From contig JAPWDM010000047.1 in the NCBI GenBank assembly GCA_035578155.1, forward strand, positions 496,001-560,000: a stretch of DNA of 64,000 nt, written 5' to 3'. Below, one piece after another: positions 48,326-60,790 of this stretch. This DNA is from Brachynemurus nebulosus (Eukaryota > Arthropoda > Insecta > Neuroptera > Myrmeleontidae). A program made the translations under genes and the position numbers. Numbering within the stretch: the first letter of the stretch is position 1; each line of letters opens with the position of its first letter. The notes under the pieces were generated by a model. It saw only the letters and a program-made list of their open reading frames with translations, made no database searches and was not told the DNA's origin.

Positions 48326-48938
48326 ATTTCTTTTCTTTTAGTTCGTTCTTAATAATTTATATGCAGGCTGTCGCTAAAAAATTTTTTCATTATTCATTTT
48401 ACCTGCAGTTGGATTCTAATAATCTATATATTTATTTATTTGTTCCCACGATAACTCTCGAACGAAACGTCTAACGCTTATGAAATTTTGTATGCGGACT
48501 GGATTCTGAATTGGCTTGGCTAAGTTCGTTAGCCAGACACGTCGGATGCCCAGAAGTAGGTCTTTTGGCCATTTTTTATCATTCGATCCTATCATAAGAC
48601 GTTGAAAAGGAAAAATAAATTATGAAGAAAATGTTCTTATAATTTTCTTTCTATGTTAAGTAGTTTTCGCGAAAACCGTAATTTTCACTTTTGCCTTATT
48701 TTGCTCTCTTTGTCATTGTAATAAGTAATTTATATTTCTATCTCAGTTGCTTATATAACATATACAAAAACTTCATTTTTTTTACGTAAAACAAACGGTA
48801 GTTATTAAAAATCTATGTATTATAAATACCATATCTCTGTCTCATTTTTAGTCGAATTTTCTCCGAACAATTAGACTTATACAGTCTATACCATAAGAGC
48901 TGCGAGAGGCGAGAGTAGGGGCGCTATCCGTTTTCGGA

Positions 48939-48971
48939 CCCGTAGAACACGAATATGTAGAAAAAAAAATG

Positions 48972-49043
<72 letters not shown>

Positions 49044-49079
49044 CAGACATTTTTATTTTCTACATATTCGTGTTCTACG

Positions 49080-49081
<2 letters not shown>
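48939..49081. repeat. 143-nt palindrome with (TA)n axis
   Basis: CCCGTAGAACACGAATATGT starting at 48939 and its exact inverse ending at 49081 flank a (TA)n tract (48976-49043). The arms of about 37 nt, with ATGTCTGA next to the tract, are nearly perfect. A second (TA)n tract follows at 49082-49128. Open frames here are TA-repeat artefacts. Confidence 0.95.
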
Positions 49082-49130
<49 letters not shown>

Positions 49131-49139
49131 CCGCCACCT

Positions 49140-50030
49140 TTTAATTTGTGTAGGACCCCCCTATGGAAGTTAAGAGATGAAATTTGGTAAATGGGGCTCA
49201 TTTTCAGGGCACCTCATACTATCAAAGTGGGGTCAAATTTTGGGCAAATTTTTTTTCTGACCCGACCTTTAAGGTGGTGGTGGGGGGTGGGGGGCGGAAA
49301 AGCAATAAAACTTTTCCAAACCGGTTTTAAATAATGTTTCGGTCAATTATCTACAACATATCCAAAATTCAGCTTCCTAGGATGATTTGGTGGGAGTAGA
49401 GGGGGGAAAAACGATTTTCGCTGGATCTAACAGGCCCCCAGCCCCCCAGAATTAACGTAGAGGGTTGAAATTTGGTGTGTTGATAAAGTTCGTACCTAGG
49501 TTGTGCTTTTTGGAGGTTTTAATATTTTACCCCCACCCCCCTCATGTTTAAGCTACAATTTCATGCATTTTCGACGTTTTCGAAGTTTGTACCACTCGCA
49601 CAGGTCTCCAAATAAACCTAGAGGGCTGAAATTTTGTATTCGGATTGAGTTAGTATCAAGGGGGTGCCTTTTGGGAGTCTCGACTTTCAAACCCTACCGC
49701 CACCATTTTTATACCCAAAAGAACATGATTTTTCTTGTTTTTTAACAGTTTCGTTCGGGTCAAAATCTCCCCAAATAAACCTAGAGGGCTGAAATTTTGT
49801 GTACAGGTTAAGCTAATAGCCAGACACTGTTTTTTGGGGGTTTCAACTTTTAACCCTTACCCCCACGATTTTTACGCCAATATTTCCTTAATTTTTTTGC
49901 TTGTCTTCTAACACGTCTAGAGACTCTCTAAGGAAACCTAGAGGGCTGAAATTTTGTACGTGTATTCAGTTAGTATCCAGCTAGTACCTTTTAGGGAGTC
50001 CACATTACTTTTCCCCCCCACTTCTTCCAT
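49140..50030 (+). repeat. Repeat D copy 2: about five 160-bp units
   Basis: Units with CCTAGAGGGCTGAAATTTTG at about 49616, 49781 and 49937, and more diverged ones at about 49150 and 49455. Blocks TTTTGGNGGT and TAACCCTTACCCCCACGATT recur. Same family as 24657-25310. Confidence 0.8.
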
Positions 50031-50212
50031 TTTTACATCGGAATTGAATACTATTTTTAAATGTGTTTTAAATACATTACTTTTATTCTAAATACAAGTA
50101 GGCGAAGAGTAATTTTAAAAAATTTAAAAAAAAGTGAATACAATTTTTTAACAAATGAAATACATACATATTAAGTAACTTGAAAATGTTATTAAAGTCA
50201 CTGTTTATTTAT

Positions 50213-50637
50213 AAATTAGGAATTTTTGATTTTTATTATTTATAAAATAGAAATTTTGGATTTTTTTGGAAAGAAAAAATATCTTCATAAAAGCCTTCCA
50301 GTTTACTATTTAAGTTCCTTTTTTAATATTTAAAAATAAAACACAAAGGCAATTGGCGGATAAGCATGGATAGAAATGCCCTCGTACGAATTGTGTTGGC
50401 TTTTTCCCTGTTAACTGCTATCGGCACAAAATTGAAATTTACTGAGATTCAGCCCTTAAAAACTTAAAAACTTTTTTTAAAGCCCCGATCAACCGGACAC
50501 TCATCATCAGTTTAGAAACTACCAAAATTACAAATCGCTTGTGGACTTTCAATTATATTTCGCTTGTAGACACTCAATACCAAAGATGAAAGGAAAAATT
50601 CGACTTCCGTGATGGGGCTCCGCTGCTACGGCGTTTT
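50213..50637 (+). repeat. Repeat B copy 3
   Basis: Follows repeat D as at 25.4 kb. It carries AAAACACAAAGGCAATTGGC and ATGGGGCTCCGCTGCTACGG, and ends in a T-run. Confidence 0.88.
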
Positions 50638-50799
50638 TTTTTAATTAAAATTAACCAGATATTTTAAGCATGTGTAATGAAGATTTTTTAAATTTTTTTA
50701 TTGAATTTTAAATGAACAAAATAATGAAGGTAATGTCATGATATAATATTATTAAATATTATAGAAAGATAACATAATAATAATGTTTATATTTTGAAA

Positions 50800-51395
50800 A
50801 TTTTTTCGCTGTTAGGAGCTAAACTATTTTAGATAGTTATAGATTACGTTATGTAAGGTCCGTCACAGTCCATGGGACCCAGAAGTGTCAAAAATAAAAT
50901 AACTGACCGATTTTGAAAATTTTTTCACTATTGCAGAGGTAAACTATTTTAAATAAGTACAGTATGTTATCTGAGATCCACAACTGTCCTGCGGATGCAA
51001 ATTCGGCATAGAAAACTACACAACGGGTTTTAAAAATAGTTTTACTCTTAGAAAGATAAAATATCCTATATTATATAAGATAGAAATAAGCTACCGATTC
51101 TCAATATTTTCTCATTGCTAGAAAATTAACTTATTTTAGGTGGATAGCACTATGCTGTACAAAGTCCGTTTGGGGTCTTGGGTCCCAAATATACCAAAAA
51201 TAAATTACCTAGCCGATTTTGAAAATTCTTTTACTCTTAGAAAGCTAAACTAATTTAGATGGGTATATGCGGCAAGCACCTTATACGAAAAAGCGCCAAA
51301 AATTAACTACTCAACTGATTTTGAAAATCTTTTCACTCTTAGAAAGCTGAATTATTTTAAATGGATACAGGTCTTAGATGAGATCCGCCAGTGCC
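50800..51395. repeat. Degenerate tandem array, about 130-bp units
   Basis: About five units share GATTTTGAAAATTNTTTCAC, a CTATTNCAGA or CTCTTAGAAAG block, TAAACTATTTTA and GNTCCGC-like bases. An old minisatellite or internally repetitive transposon; no coding capacity. Confidence 0.7.
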
Positions 51396-51402
51396 CAATA
51401 TT

Positions 51403-51446
51403 TCGAAATTCGCTATGTTATGCAAATGCTGCGACAGGGGTATTTT
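51403..51446 (+). repeat. Repeat A 3' end fragment
   Basis: Only the last 44 bases of repeat A (GAAATTCGCTATGTTATGCA through GACAGGGGTATTTT), immediately next to the 1.13-kb palindrome. Confidence 0.8.
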
Positions 51447-51448
51447 GC

Positions 51449-52578
51449 TATTTGGCGGGAAACCGAAAATTTCAAAATTGAGAATTATGGAAAATGGTAA
51501 TAATTTGAAAAGTACTGATCACTCCGTCATGAAATTTTTGTATCATATCAAAATTAGGTCAGGTTAACATATCCCGTTAACTAAATACCACAGTATAGAA
51601 AAATAAAGCTCAAAGATTCGCTTTTCCAAAATTCGACTTTAAGTAACCCTAAATTTAAAACTGTTTTATTAATTCTAGCAAAACAAAAATTATACCAATC
51701 TTTGAAGACTGCTTACTTATAAAATCATAGTTATTATCAAAATATTGCCGCAGATATTGGTCTTTCAATAAAAAAAATTAATTTTGTCATAAAAAATCAC
51801 GTCTCTGTAACATTGGAGTTCTAATAAGCATGAACAATTATCATCACTTTATTTTCTTTGTAATTTGTATTAAAGATATGCAGTACGCTAATTGCATATA
51901 AAAATCTTTTAAGAATAATTCAAACAAATGACCCTAGTCCTTTAAAATTGCTAGAAATTTTCTTAATATTTAACTAGTTATTATTAGTATTATCAATATT
52001 GCCGCGATTATTGTGTATCATGGCTATATTGATAATAAAATTTATTAATAAAATATCAAATATTAGCAAGAATTCTAGCAATTTTAAAGGACTGGAATAT
52101 AATTTATTTGAATTATTCTTAGAAAATTTTTTTGTGAAATTAGCATAAGTATCTTTGCTACTAACTATAAAGAAAATACAGTAATAATAATTAATTATGC
52201 TTATTAGAACTCCAATGTTACAGAGACGTGTTTTTTTAGTACAAAACTAAATTTTTCTATTGAAAGACCAATATCTATGACAATATTTTGATAATAATTG
52301 TGATTTTATGAAAAAGTAGATGTCCAAGAATGGTATAATTTTCATTTTGCTAGAATTTGTAAAATTATTTTGAAGTTAGGGCCACTTAAAGTGGCATTTT
52401 GGAAAAGCGGATTGTTGGGCATTATTTTTGCAGATTATAATATTTAACAGCTAGAATATGTTTACCAGCCCCCATTTTGATATGATGCCAAATTCCATGT
52501 GGAAATGACCAATAACTTTTAAATTATTGCCACTGTTCGTAATTAACAAATTTGAAATTTCCGGTTTCCCGCCAAATA
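51449..52578. mobile_element. 1.13-kb near-palindromic foldback element
   Basis: Two inverted arms of about 550 bp meet at about 52013-52020. The outer ends are TATTTGGCGGGAAACCG and CGGTTTCCCGCCAAATA. Internal landmarks are mirrored: AACATTGGAGTTCTAATAAG with CTTATTAGAACTCCAATGTT, and AGTCCTTTAAAATTGCTAGA with its complement at about 52073-52093. The arms are roughly 80 percent identical. No unique spacer, no frame, no clear target duplication. Confidence 0.9.
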
Positions 52579-54299
52579 ACAAGTGGAAGGTGAAACGTGT
52601 TTAGCTACTTTTTCATTCCAACCAATGCATCAACTAACCTCACTAAAATATTTTTCAAAATATCAATAGTAAAACAGTTTCCCATATGTTATTCTATTAT
52701 CCCAATTTTAAATTACTTTAGGAAAATATATTTGGTTACTTCTTTAAAGGGTCGGAATTTGGGACATTTACTGTATATTTGCGTACACACACACATACAT
52801 ACAATTTTTATTTATAATGGATATACATACATATAATAGACGGACTATTATGTAAGTTTATTTGGTATCCATATCTCTTATTAAATGTATTTATGTACGA
52901 CTGAATCATAAAAGCCTATTTTATTACATTGTTAAGAGATATAAAAAGTATTACTTTTTGGCACTAGTTGCATAATGAAAAGCAAAAAGCACTAGTGCCA
53001 TAAAGAATAGTCTACTTGATAAATTTTAATTTCAATTTTACAATAAACAGAAAACACACTAACTTTATTTGTATACCATATTTACAAATGTTGGCATAAT
53101 TAATATTAATTACACAATCTGAACTATTATTAATATTTATTCCAGGCAGCTTTTTCTCCTTTCTTTTTTAAATATTAATAAGTTTTGTTGAAAAATCTTC
53201 CAAAAATGCTCTAATATTTTATTAGCTTTAGATGACAGATAATAACCAAAGCATACTTTAAACACAATAAATTCGTCTATGCCAACTATATATAAAATAC
53301 ATTTTTTATTTAAAATATAGACGTGGGATTTATAAATTGGATTTTTATCGATAACTAGGAATTTTAACAGTCATACATAAAGCTTTGTATGCAACTTGTA
53401 CATAATTTGACTTTATGAACTCACCTTTTTTATTGGCCTCGCTCGCAAGCTCGCTCAGCCATAAACACGGCTCGTTCATAAAGATCTTCATTATGTACTT
53501 GTTGCATAAATAGCTACTATGTAGTATTTTATTATTATTAGCACTCTTATTTTGATGTGTGTCGCAGGTACATAAATTATTATTTAAATGTGTTTTATTT
53601 CAGCTTGTTGGCATAAAAGAACAAAATTTCTAAAATAATTTTACAATAATGATAATTAATGCCGAAGTTTGGAATTCTCTGTTAGTTTTCGGCTAAAGTT
53701 ACTCAGTTATGAATAAAAATTTACTTTTTAATCTGTGTTGTCTACCAGTAATTAACAACAATGTTGTATGACGGTTAAAGGAAAGCTTTATTTTGGTTTG
53801 TTTGAAAATTCAAGTGTAATTTTTAATGTAATTTGTAATTAAATTAATACTTGTAATTAAAGTAATGCAACTAAATATTTGTAACTAAAGAAATGCAACA
53901 ATGTTTATACAAATACCAGAGTTACGGTTCTTGCAATATTCATAATGTCCTGTGAAATGAAAACCTACAAAAATATTTCAAACATATTTTAACCAAAATT
54001 TATGAAAAATTGTGTTCTCTTTTCTTTGTACGATACAGTACATTTCAATTCAAAACTCAGCAGATACATATTGTGGTAAAATAAAAAAATTTTTATTTTT
54101 AAAAAAATGTTTATTATACAGGGTGTGAATAATTCTAGTTTGGTCAGAGGCGTATTTAGAGAAATTTATATTAAACGATGAGCTGGTTGGGATGCGATTT
54201 TTTTCAAATAGCGAATTCCGAAAAAAATTATGTCTTCGGTAATCTTACACCGAGATAAACCATCTCTCAAAAGGATGAGACCTATTTATTTTAATTTAC

Positions 54300-54303
<4 letters not shown>
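52579..54303. other. Anonymous region with a small inverted repeat
   Basis: No gene recognised. TATGCAACTTGTACATAA (about 53391-53408) and TTATGTACTTGTTGCATA (about 53493-53510) are inverted with two differences. They enclose GGCCTCGCTCGCAAGCTCGC and matching TTTATGAAC/GTTCATAAA blocks, so this looks like a short MITE or hairpin. GGCACTAGT and ACTAGTGCC at about 52960-53000 form another stem. A 79-codon frame (52597-52836) has no domain. Confidence 0.45.

Positions 54304-54370
<67 letters not shown>
54304..54370. repeat. (TA)n microsatellite
   Basis: About 33 TA units preceding a TTCATAAAGT-type inverted block. Confidence 0.97.

Positions 54371-55168
<798 letters not shown>

Positions 55169-55215
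<47 letters not shown>
55169..55215. repeat. (TA)n microsatellite
   Basis: About 23 TA units after an ACACCCGG flank shared with the 54.43-kb tract. Confidence 0.97.
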
Positions 55216-55217
<2 letters not shown>

Positions 55218-55239
55218 CAACCAAATTTTGGATAATTTA

Positions 55240-55520
55240 GAAAAAAAAAAGAATTTTGAAGTACTGAAAATGATCTATAGTAAATGAAATTTTGTATTAA
55301 GATGTTATTATAAATCATCCCCAAAAAACCAAGTGGGAATCATTAAGCGAAATATTGGAAAATGAATAAAATTTTCTTTTTTGTTAACATCTCCGGAAAT
55401 CAATCCCACTTAACATGTCGTGTGGAGTATCCTTAGAATATAATCTTTCAAAATGAAAATGAGGTTCCTTTAACCATTTTTCGTTTTTAAGCCTCGTTTA
55501 CGAAATACTGAATTTCAAAA
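55240..55520. repeat. Repeat F copy 2 (distant)
   Basis: TAACATGTCGTGTGGAGTAT through CGAAATACTGAATTTCAAAA matches 33508-33617 in order and spacing, with many differences. Confidence 0.55.
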
Positions 55521-55895
55521 GTATGTGTTTCTTTAAGAAATTTACCGAGCCCAATTATCACATAACTGACCTATGCCAATAACGCGTGCAATTATCATTG
55601 TCGAATAAATTTATTTATTTTTACGATTACGATAAACCGTAAAAGACTTTCTTAAATACCCTGTATTTTATTCCGAAAGCTGTGAAAAGCTCTAGCCATG
55701 GAGAAATCCTGACTTTACGTGTGTTCAACATGTACTTGGCTTTTAATATAATTATTATTTACAGCTTTTGTTCTGTTGTAATAGTATATTAAGTGATTGA
55801 GATTGTAAGTTGCATATTACACACGAGCGAAAAAGTGGCGAGTGCATAATTGCGCGAGTGTGCAATATGCCTTACAACCGAGTTACGTACTATAC

Positions 55896-56200
55896 TTTAT
55901 CTACGACTAACACGAAATTCATAATAAACGATAGAAAATTTGGTACAAATTTACAAATACAATACATTAAAATTATTTAGTATTTGAAATTTATTAAAAA
56001 CAAACGTAAACATTCAGTTGCTAGATAAAATTTTTGTACATATTCTAATAGGAATTAATAAAAGTTTTGGTATTTTAAGTATACGTGTGTGTAAAGGGCC
56101 ATTTTTTGTACAGTTGGGTATATAGCTGTATGTAAAACGTAGCTTACTTAGATAGTATTTTGTACAATAAACAAGCAATTTCATGGTAGTCGTAGATAAA
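55896..56200. mobile_element. 305-bp MITE with 24-bp TIRs
   Basis: TTTATCTACGACTAACACG at the left and its inverse (ending GGTAGTCGTAGATAAA) at the right match in all but two of 24 positions. The target duplication is unclear. Just upstream, 55815-55860 is rich in CGAGCG/GCGAGTG motifs. Confidence 0.8.
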
Positions 56201-57191
56201 ATTATTTACTTAAGGGTTTATTTGGCTGTGTGCGGATTTGTCCACGTACCGCGGCTACAATTATCTTCTTCCAGGAATTATACCGATATTCATCTGAAGC
56301 TGAAAAGAGAAACTCTAAAAAAAACTCATATGAATAGTCGAACGCGGGTACGGAACACATAGTTAATATCAGTTATCACGCACAATGACTTTGCTTGTTT
56401 TTTACAAAATAAGCAGACTATCTTTATTCTACTGAGTAATATAGAAAGCAAACGTTACCCCAAAAATGATGTGGCGTGATTCAGGTTGAACATTTTTATA
56501 AATTTAAAATTACAAATTACATAAATGAATCAAACTTTTATGTTTAATTAAGCACATATTGTATTTTGCACGTACAGTGAACGACAATAATTTGTATGCA
56601 TATATTATTATTCAAGTTGTTGAAACTTATCATGAAATAAACTAAAAAGAATTCTATATGGAAAAAAAGTTATTCTGTTTTTCCAATAGGTGTTGTACAA
56701 TTTGATTATTTTTAAAAGAAATACATATCTACTAAAAAAATGCTTCAGTATTTCTGTACCGTACAAATTATTTTTTCAGCCTCTTGATTCGTAAGTTGGC
56801 GTTTACATATCAGGTAGCTTGTTGCGTAAACAACACTTACCTGCCTAGGAACGTAAGTAATTTACTTGCCTTCCTAGGAACGTAAATAAGTGCATACCGT
56901 CAATAGTAAATAGATTTTTCTAAGAAACAGTTTCTTTTTGTAAGCGCCTATTTTTTTTTTTTATTAAAATTGCTTTTTCCATGAATTTTATTAATTTTCA
57001 TTTTTTTCAATTCATTTATCATTTTTTTGGTTGAAAAAATAACTTACTCATACTCGGCCCGCAAATTTATTTTTGTGAGCAGGGACGCTTAAGAATAAAA
57101 GATAACAACAACAAATTGTCACTATATAATTATAACCAAACAACAATAATAATCTTATTTTAATGCCTTTACCAGAGAATTTTAAAAATTA
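56201..57191. other. No recognised gene
   Basis: AT-rich. Only a short duplicated CCTAGGAACGTAA block (about 56846 and 56873) stands out. Confidence 0.4.
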
Positions 57192-59437
57192 TAATTAGCT
57201 TTGTTCCTTTTTCACGAATTTATAGTTCGAATCTTCGAATCAGTAAAAATCATGCGTAGTTATAAAAGTTGAAAATAATGCATTTCTTTTAAAAAATAAA
57301 TGAGCTTTGTTCCTTTTTTAAAATGAGTAACGGTCCAGATGCTAATAAATTTGTCAAATACACATGATCCAATCGACTTGTTAACTGAAATCGTAATTTA
57401 TTCTGAATTTTTAAAAAGGAAGACAACATACCTATATATCTCTTAAGTATGTAGATATTTTTCGACTATGATTTTACAATTAATTATTGTATAACTAACA
57501 AGAACTGAAAGTCAAGTTCAAATTTTTAACAATAAACCAGACTGATTCAACGCTTTGAACTACATATAGTTGAAATTCAAATTCATAGTAAAAGGAGCAT
57601 TAAATTATCAGAAAAAACGGCTTGTGTCTCTCTGCTGGCTTCACATTTTAAAAGTGTAATAAAAAAAAAAAAAAAATTGACCTTTTTCAAGACCGTAATA
57701 AATTTTATGACTTATTTTGGTAAAAATATTTTATCCTTTTAAATTTTTCAGTATTTTTAAATTGTGTTAAAAAAAAAAGTTTAAGTTCTATATGGGTTTA
57801 TATGTAACATAACTAAAAATTAATATCTTAATAATATTATAAATGTGAAAGTTTGGATGTTTAGATGTTTGGATGTTTGTTCTCAATCACACAGAAACGA
57901 TTGGACCGATTTTGATAAAATTTTATATACACACTCCTTATACTCTAAATAGTCTAAATTAACACATGGGCTAAATTTTATCCTGATTTCAAGTTCCTGA
58001 GGGATACAAAAACAATTATTCAAAGACACCTCAAAAAACAAAACTCAATTCGATGAAATTTGGTACACTGGCATTATTTATCCTGAGTTAACAAATAGGA
58101 TAATCTTATCCCGACTAAAGGTTCCTGTGTGATGACTGAACCGAATTTAATTAAATATAATATAGAGACACTATGTATTATGAGCACATGTAGCTAGAAT
58201 TTTAATAACACGTAGAATAGTTTTATCCTGATTGAATGTTCCCAGGGGATGCAAAAGAAATTCCAAAATCATGTCCAAATAATTAAACCGAATTTGATAA
58301 AATTTGGTACACAGACAGGCTAATCTTATCCTGATTAAAGGTTCCTGTAGGATGACTGAATCTAATTTCATAAAATTTAATATACAAACGTTATTTACTA
58401 TGAACACATATAGTAATAATTTTGAAATAGTTTTAGTCGGGATAGTTTAATCCCGATTGATGGTTTCCGGGGGAAGAAGGAGAGACACAAAAGGGGGGGG
58501 AGGTTAATTCAATGCGGGTGAAGACGCGGGTCAGACTTAGTTATATTATAAAAATGTGTTGAAATGGTTATGGAAATTCATAGTGAATGCAATAGCAATA
58601 ATAATACATAGGATAGTTTTATCCCGATTGAAGGTTCCCGGTGGAAACAAAATCAACTGCTAAATCACATCCAACTAACTAAATCGAAGTCGATGAAATT
58701 TAGTACATACAGAGACACTATTTACCCTGATCTAACACATGGTGTAATCTTATCCCGATTAAATGTTCCTGTGGGATTCAATATTATTTAATTATAATAA
58801 CAGCAAAAAGTCACAGATCCTTGAAATGTTTGCTAAATTGCTTACTTTGACTACTAGAACTTGTTGAAAATTTCAAAATGCAAACTAGAATTCCCAAAAA
58901 CTCATTATTTAATTTCTTCAAACATATAGTTTCAGGTAATCATTTTTTGTAAATTTTCGATTTTCGGTAGGTAAGTAGTTTGCAAATAAAAATATTACAG
59001 ATAGAAAGGATCGGGTCGATCTTTTTCAACCGCGAGATGTAAATCATGATTAGCCGATAAAATAAAGTTCATAATCTAATTGGCATTTTGAAATTCCCAA
59101 CTTTAATGCAAGAAATATCAAGGATCTATGTTTTTTGCTTCGTTACATATAAATCCATATAGAACTTAAACTTTTTTTTAACACAATTTAAAAATACTCA
59201 AAAATTAGGATAAAATATTTTTACCAAAATAAGTCATAAAATTTATTACGGTCTCGAAAAAGGTCATTTTTTTATTTTTATTACACTTTTAAAATGTGAA
59301 GCCAGCAGAGAGACACAAGCCGAAAAAACAATTTATTTTCTTAACTGAAATACATTTCTATCAACTTTTGCAACTATGCATGACTTTTACCGATTTGAAC
59401 TGTAAATTCATGAAAAAGGAACAAAGCTAATGTTATA
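57192..59437. mobile_element. Large foldback enclosing a tandem array
   Basis: Outer ends ATTAGCTTTGTTCC and GGAACAAAGCTAAT. The left arm (57192-57300 and 57605-57810) and right arm (59137-59437) share TGTGTCTCTCTGCTGGCTTC-type, CATTTTAAAAGTGTAAT and TTAAGTTCTATATGG-type blocks. The left arm is interrupted by about 300 bases (57300-57605) beginning with a second copy of the end motif GAGCTTTGTTCC. The middle is a degenerate tandem array (57840-58790). No transposase. Confidence 0.78.
57840..58790. repeat. Degenerate tandem array inside foldback
   Basis: Several units of roughly 150-250 bp share TTATCCNGATTNAAGGTTCC, GATGAAATTTGGTACA-like and AACCGAATTTGATAAAATTT-like blocks. It starts with ATGTTTGGATGTTTG repeats and a CGATTGGACCGATTTTGATA segment like those in widespread insect dispersed repeats. 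Confidence 0.75.
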
Positions 59438-59638
59438 TTGGAAGCGCTGGGAAGTAATTGTGGTAAAGTTATCGTTTAAGGTCTAAATTTTGTGGGTATA
59501 TGTAAACTTTCGCAACTAACTGTATTTATTCATATTATGTAAGTGTACAAAATGTATGTATTATGATTATGACTCCTCGTGTTGGTAGTCCCAGTCTCAA
59601 TACATTCATTGCCAGTACTGCAATGCAACATAGTACAT

Positions 59639-60782
59639 TAGTGATGGCTAGTGAGTGAGTGATTCAATTCAGTGAATTGAATCACTCAACTGACTGACTG
59701 AATTGAATCAGTCAAAAAGAACTGAATCGACTCTTTCAACTCGTGAGTTGAAAGAGTGTGTGTATCATAATTTATTATCTACACTCACTCACTTACTCAC
59801 TTAAGAGTGTATGCCATATAAGATTCTATTCAATTGTCAATCCTTGTTTCAGTTTACTTATTATAATAGACAGAGCGACAAAGACTTGTTCAAAAATTCT
59901 ACAAACATCTGTTTTTTACAACTGTATATTAATATAACACAACGTGTATAACGTGTATAAGTAATATAGTGTATACGTGTAATGTACTATGGTATGGTAC
60001 ATTGGTACGTAGGTTAGGTAAATATGCCAGTTCTAAACTTAATATTTTTTTAGAACTAATATTTTAATTTCTTTTTACTATCCTTTATCTTTAAAATCCA
60101 TAAAACAAATTTATGCATTTTAAATTTAGTTACATCTTAGATCAAATTTAGTCCAAATGTCTAATAAACTAATAAAATAATCTAAATAAAAAACATTATG
60201 TACACTGTAAGATGTAAGATAGATATTAAAATAATTCTAAGAAAAATAATATGTATTTTATTTTACAATATTTTCAAATTTTTAAAATAAAATTTGGCCG
60301 TTTATTGTCAGATTATTACGTCTCCAAAAATTAGTTTTTCTTCAAAACAGCATTGAGTGGATATCTCCCAACATAAAATTATTGTAGATTTTTACTTACA
60401 ATCAATATTTTTCATTGTTTTCAACTGTGCATTTTTAATGATGCATTAATTTTTTAATTTGTTGTGTCGATTATGTGTATTAATTTTAAGTACATAATTA
60501 TATTAATTTTATTCGGGTATAATAATTGTTTCCAAACACTCATTCACTTGAGTGAGTGTTTCACATGTAAACTGTATGATTGAATTTGTTCGTTGATTCG
60601 TATTTAAAGTTGTACCAATCAGTTGTGTAAAGTGAGTGAGTGGAGTGAGTGATTCAATTCATAAAAACGAGTGAGCGAATTGCGTCAAGTGAGTGAGTGA
60701 TTCAATTCATTGAATCGACTCACCACAGTGAGCGGATTCAAAAGATTCAACTCACTAAAAAGAGTGATTATTCCCATAACTA
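59639..60782. mobile_element. hAT element (1.14 kb) with GTGAGTGATTCAATTC arrays
   Basis: Starts TAGTGATGG and ends CCCATAACTA, with the 8-bp duplication TAGTACAT at 59631-59638 and 60783-60790. Both ends (59650-59820 and 60540-60770) are dense arrays of GTGAGTGAGTGATTCAATTC and inverted forms. They include a GAGTTGAAAGAGT/ACTCTTTCAACTC-type stem. These are probably subterminal transposase sites. No transposase frame; an 81-codon frame near the right end is unsupported. Confidence 0.92.
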
Positions 60783-60790
60783 TAGTACAT

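Larger units (their letters stand above)
47591..48570 (+). mobile_element. Repeat A copy 7, split by an insertion
   Basis: The first part, 47591-47715, starts TTAGCGAATTTTG and runs to the (TA)n core at 47714-47778. The family resumes at about 48452 (CGATAACTCTCGAACGAAACG) and includes GTTAGCCAGACACGTCGGAT. The 47779-48450 segment is foreign to the family and holds a Penelope-type motif. The far end of A is missing. Confidence 0.75.

Noticed and set aside
47303..49190. Open frames made of Tyr-Ile repeats
   Set aside because: They are translations of (TA)n tracts.
53388..53510. GCTCGCAAGCTCGCTCAGCC hairpin region as a tRNA or ncRNA
   Set aside because: No cloverleaf or internal promoter boxes. 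It fits the inside of a short inverted-repeat element.
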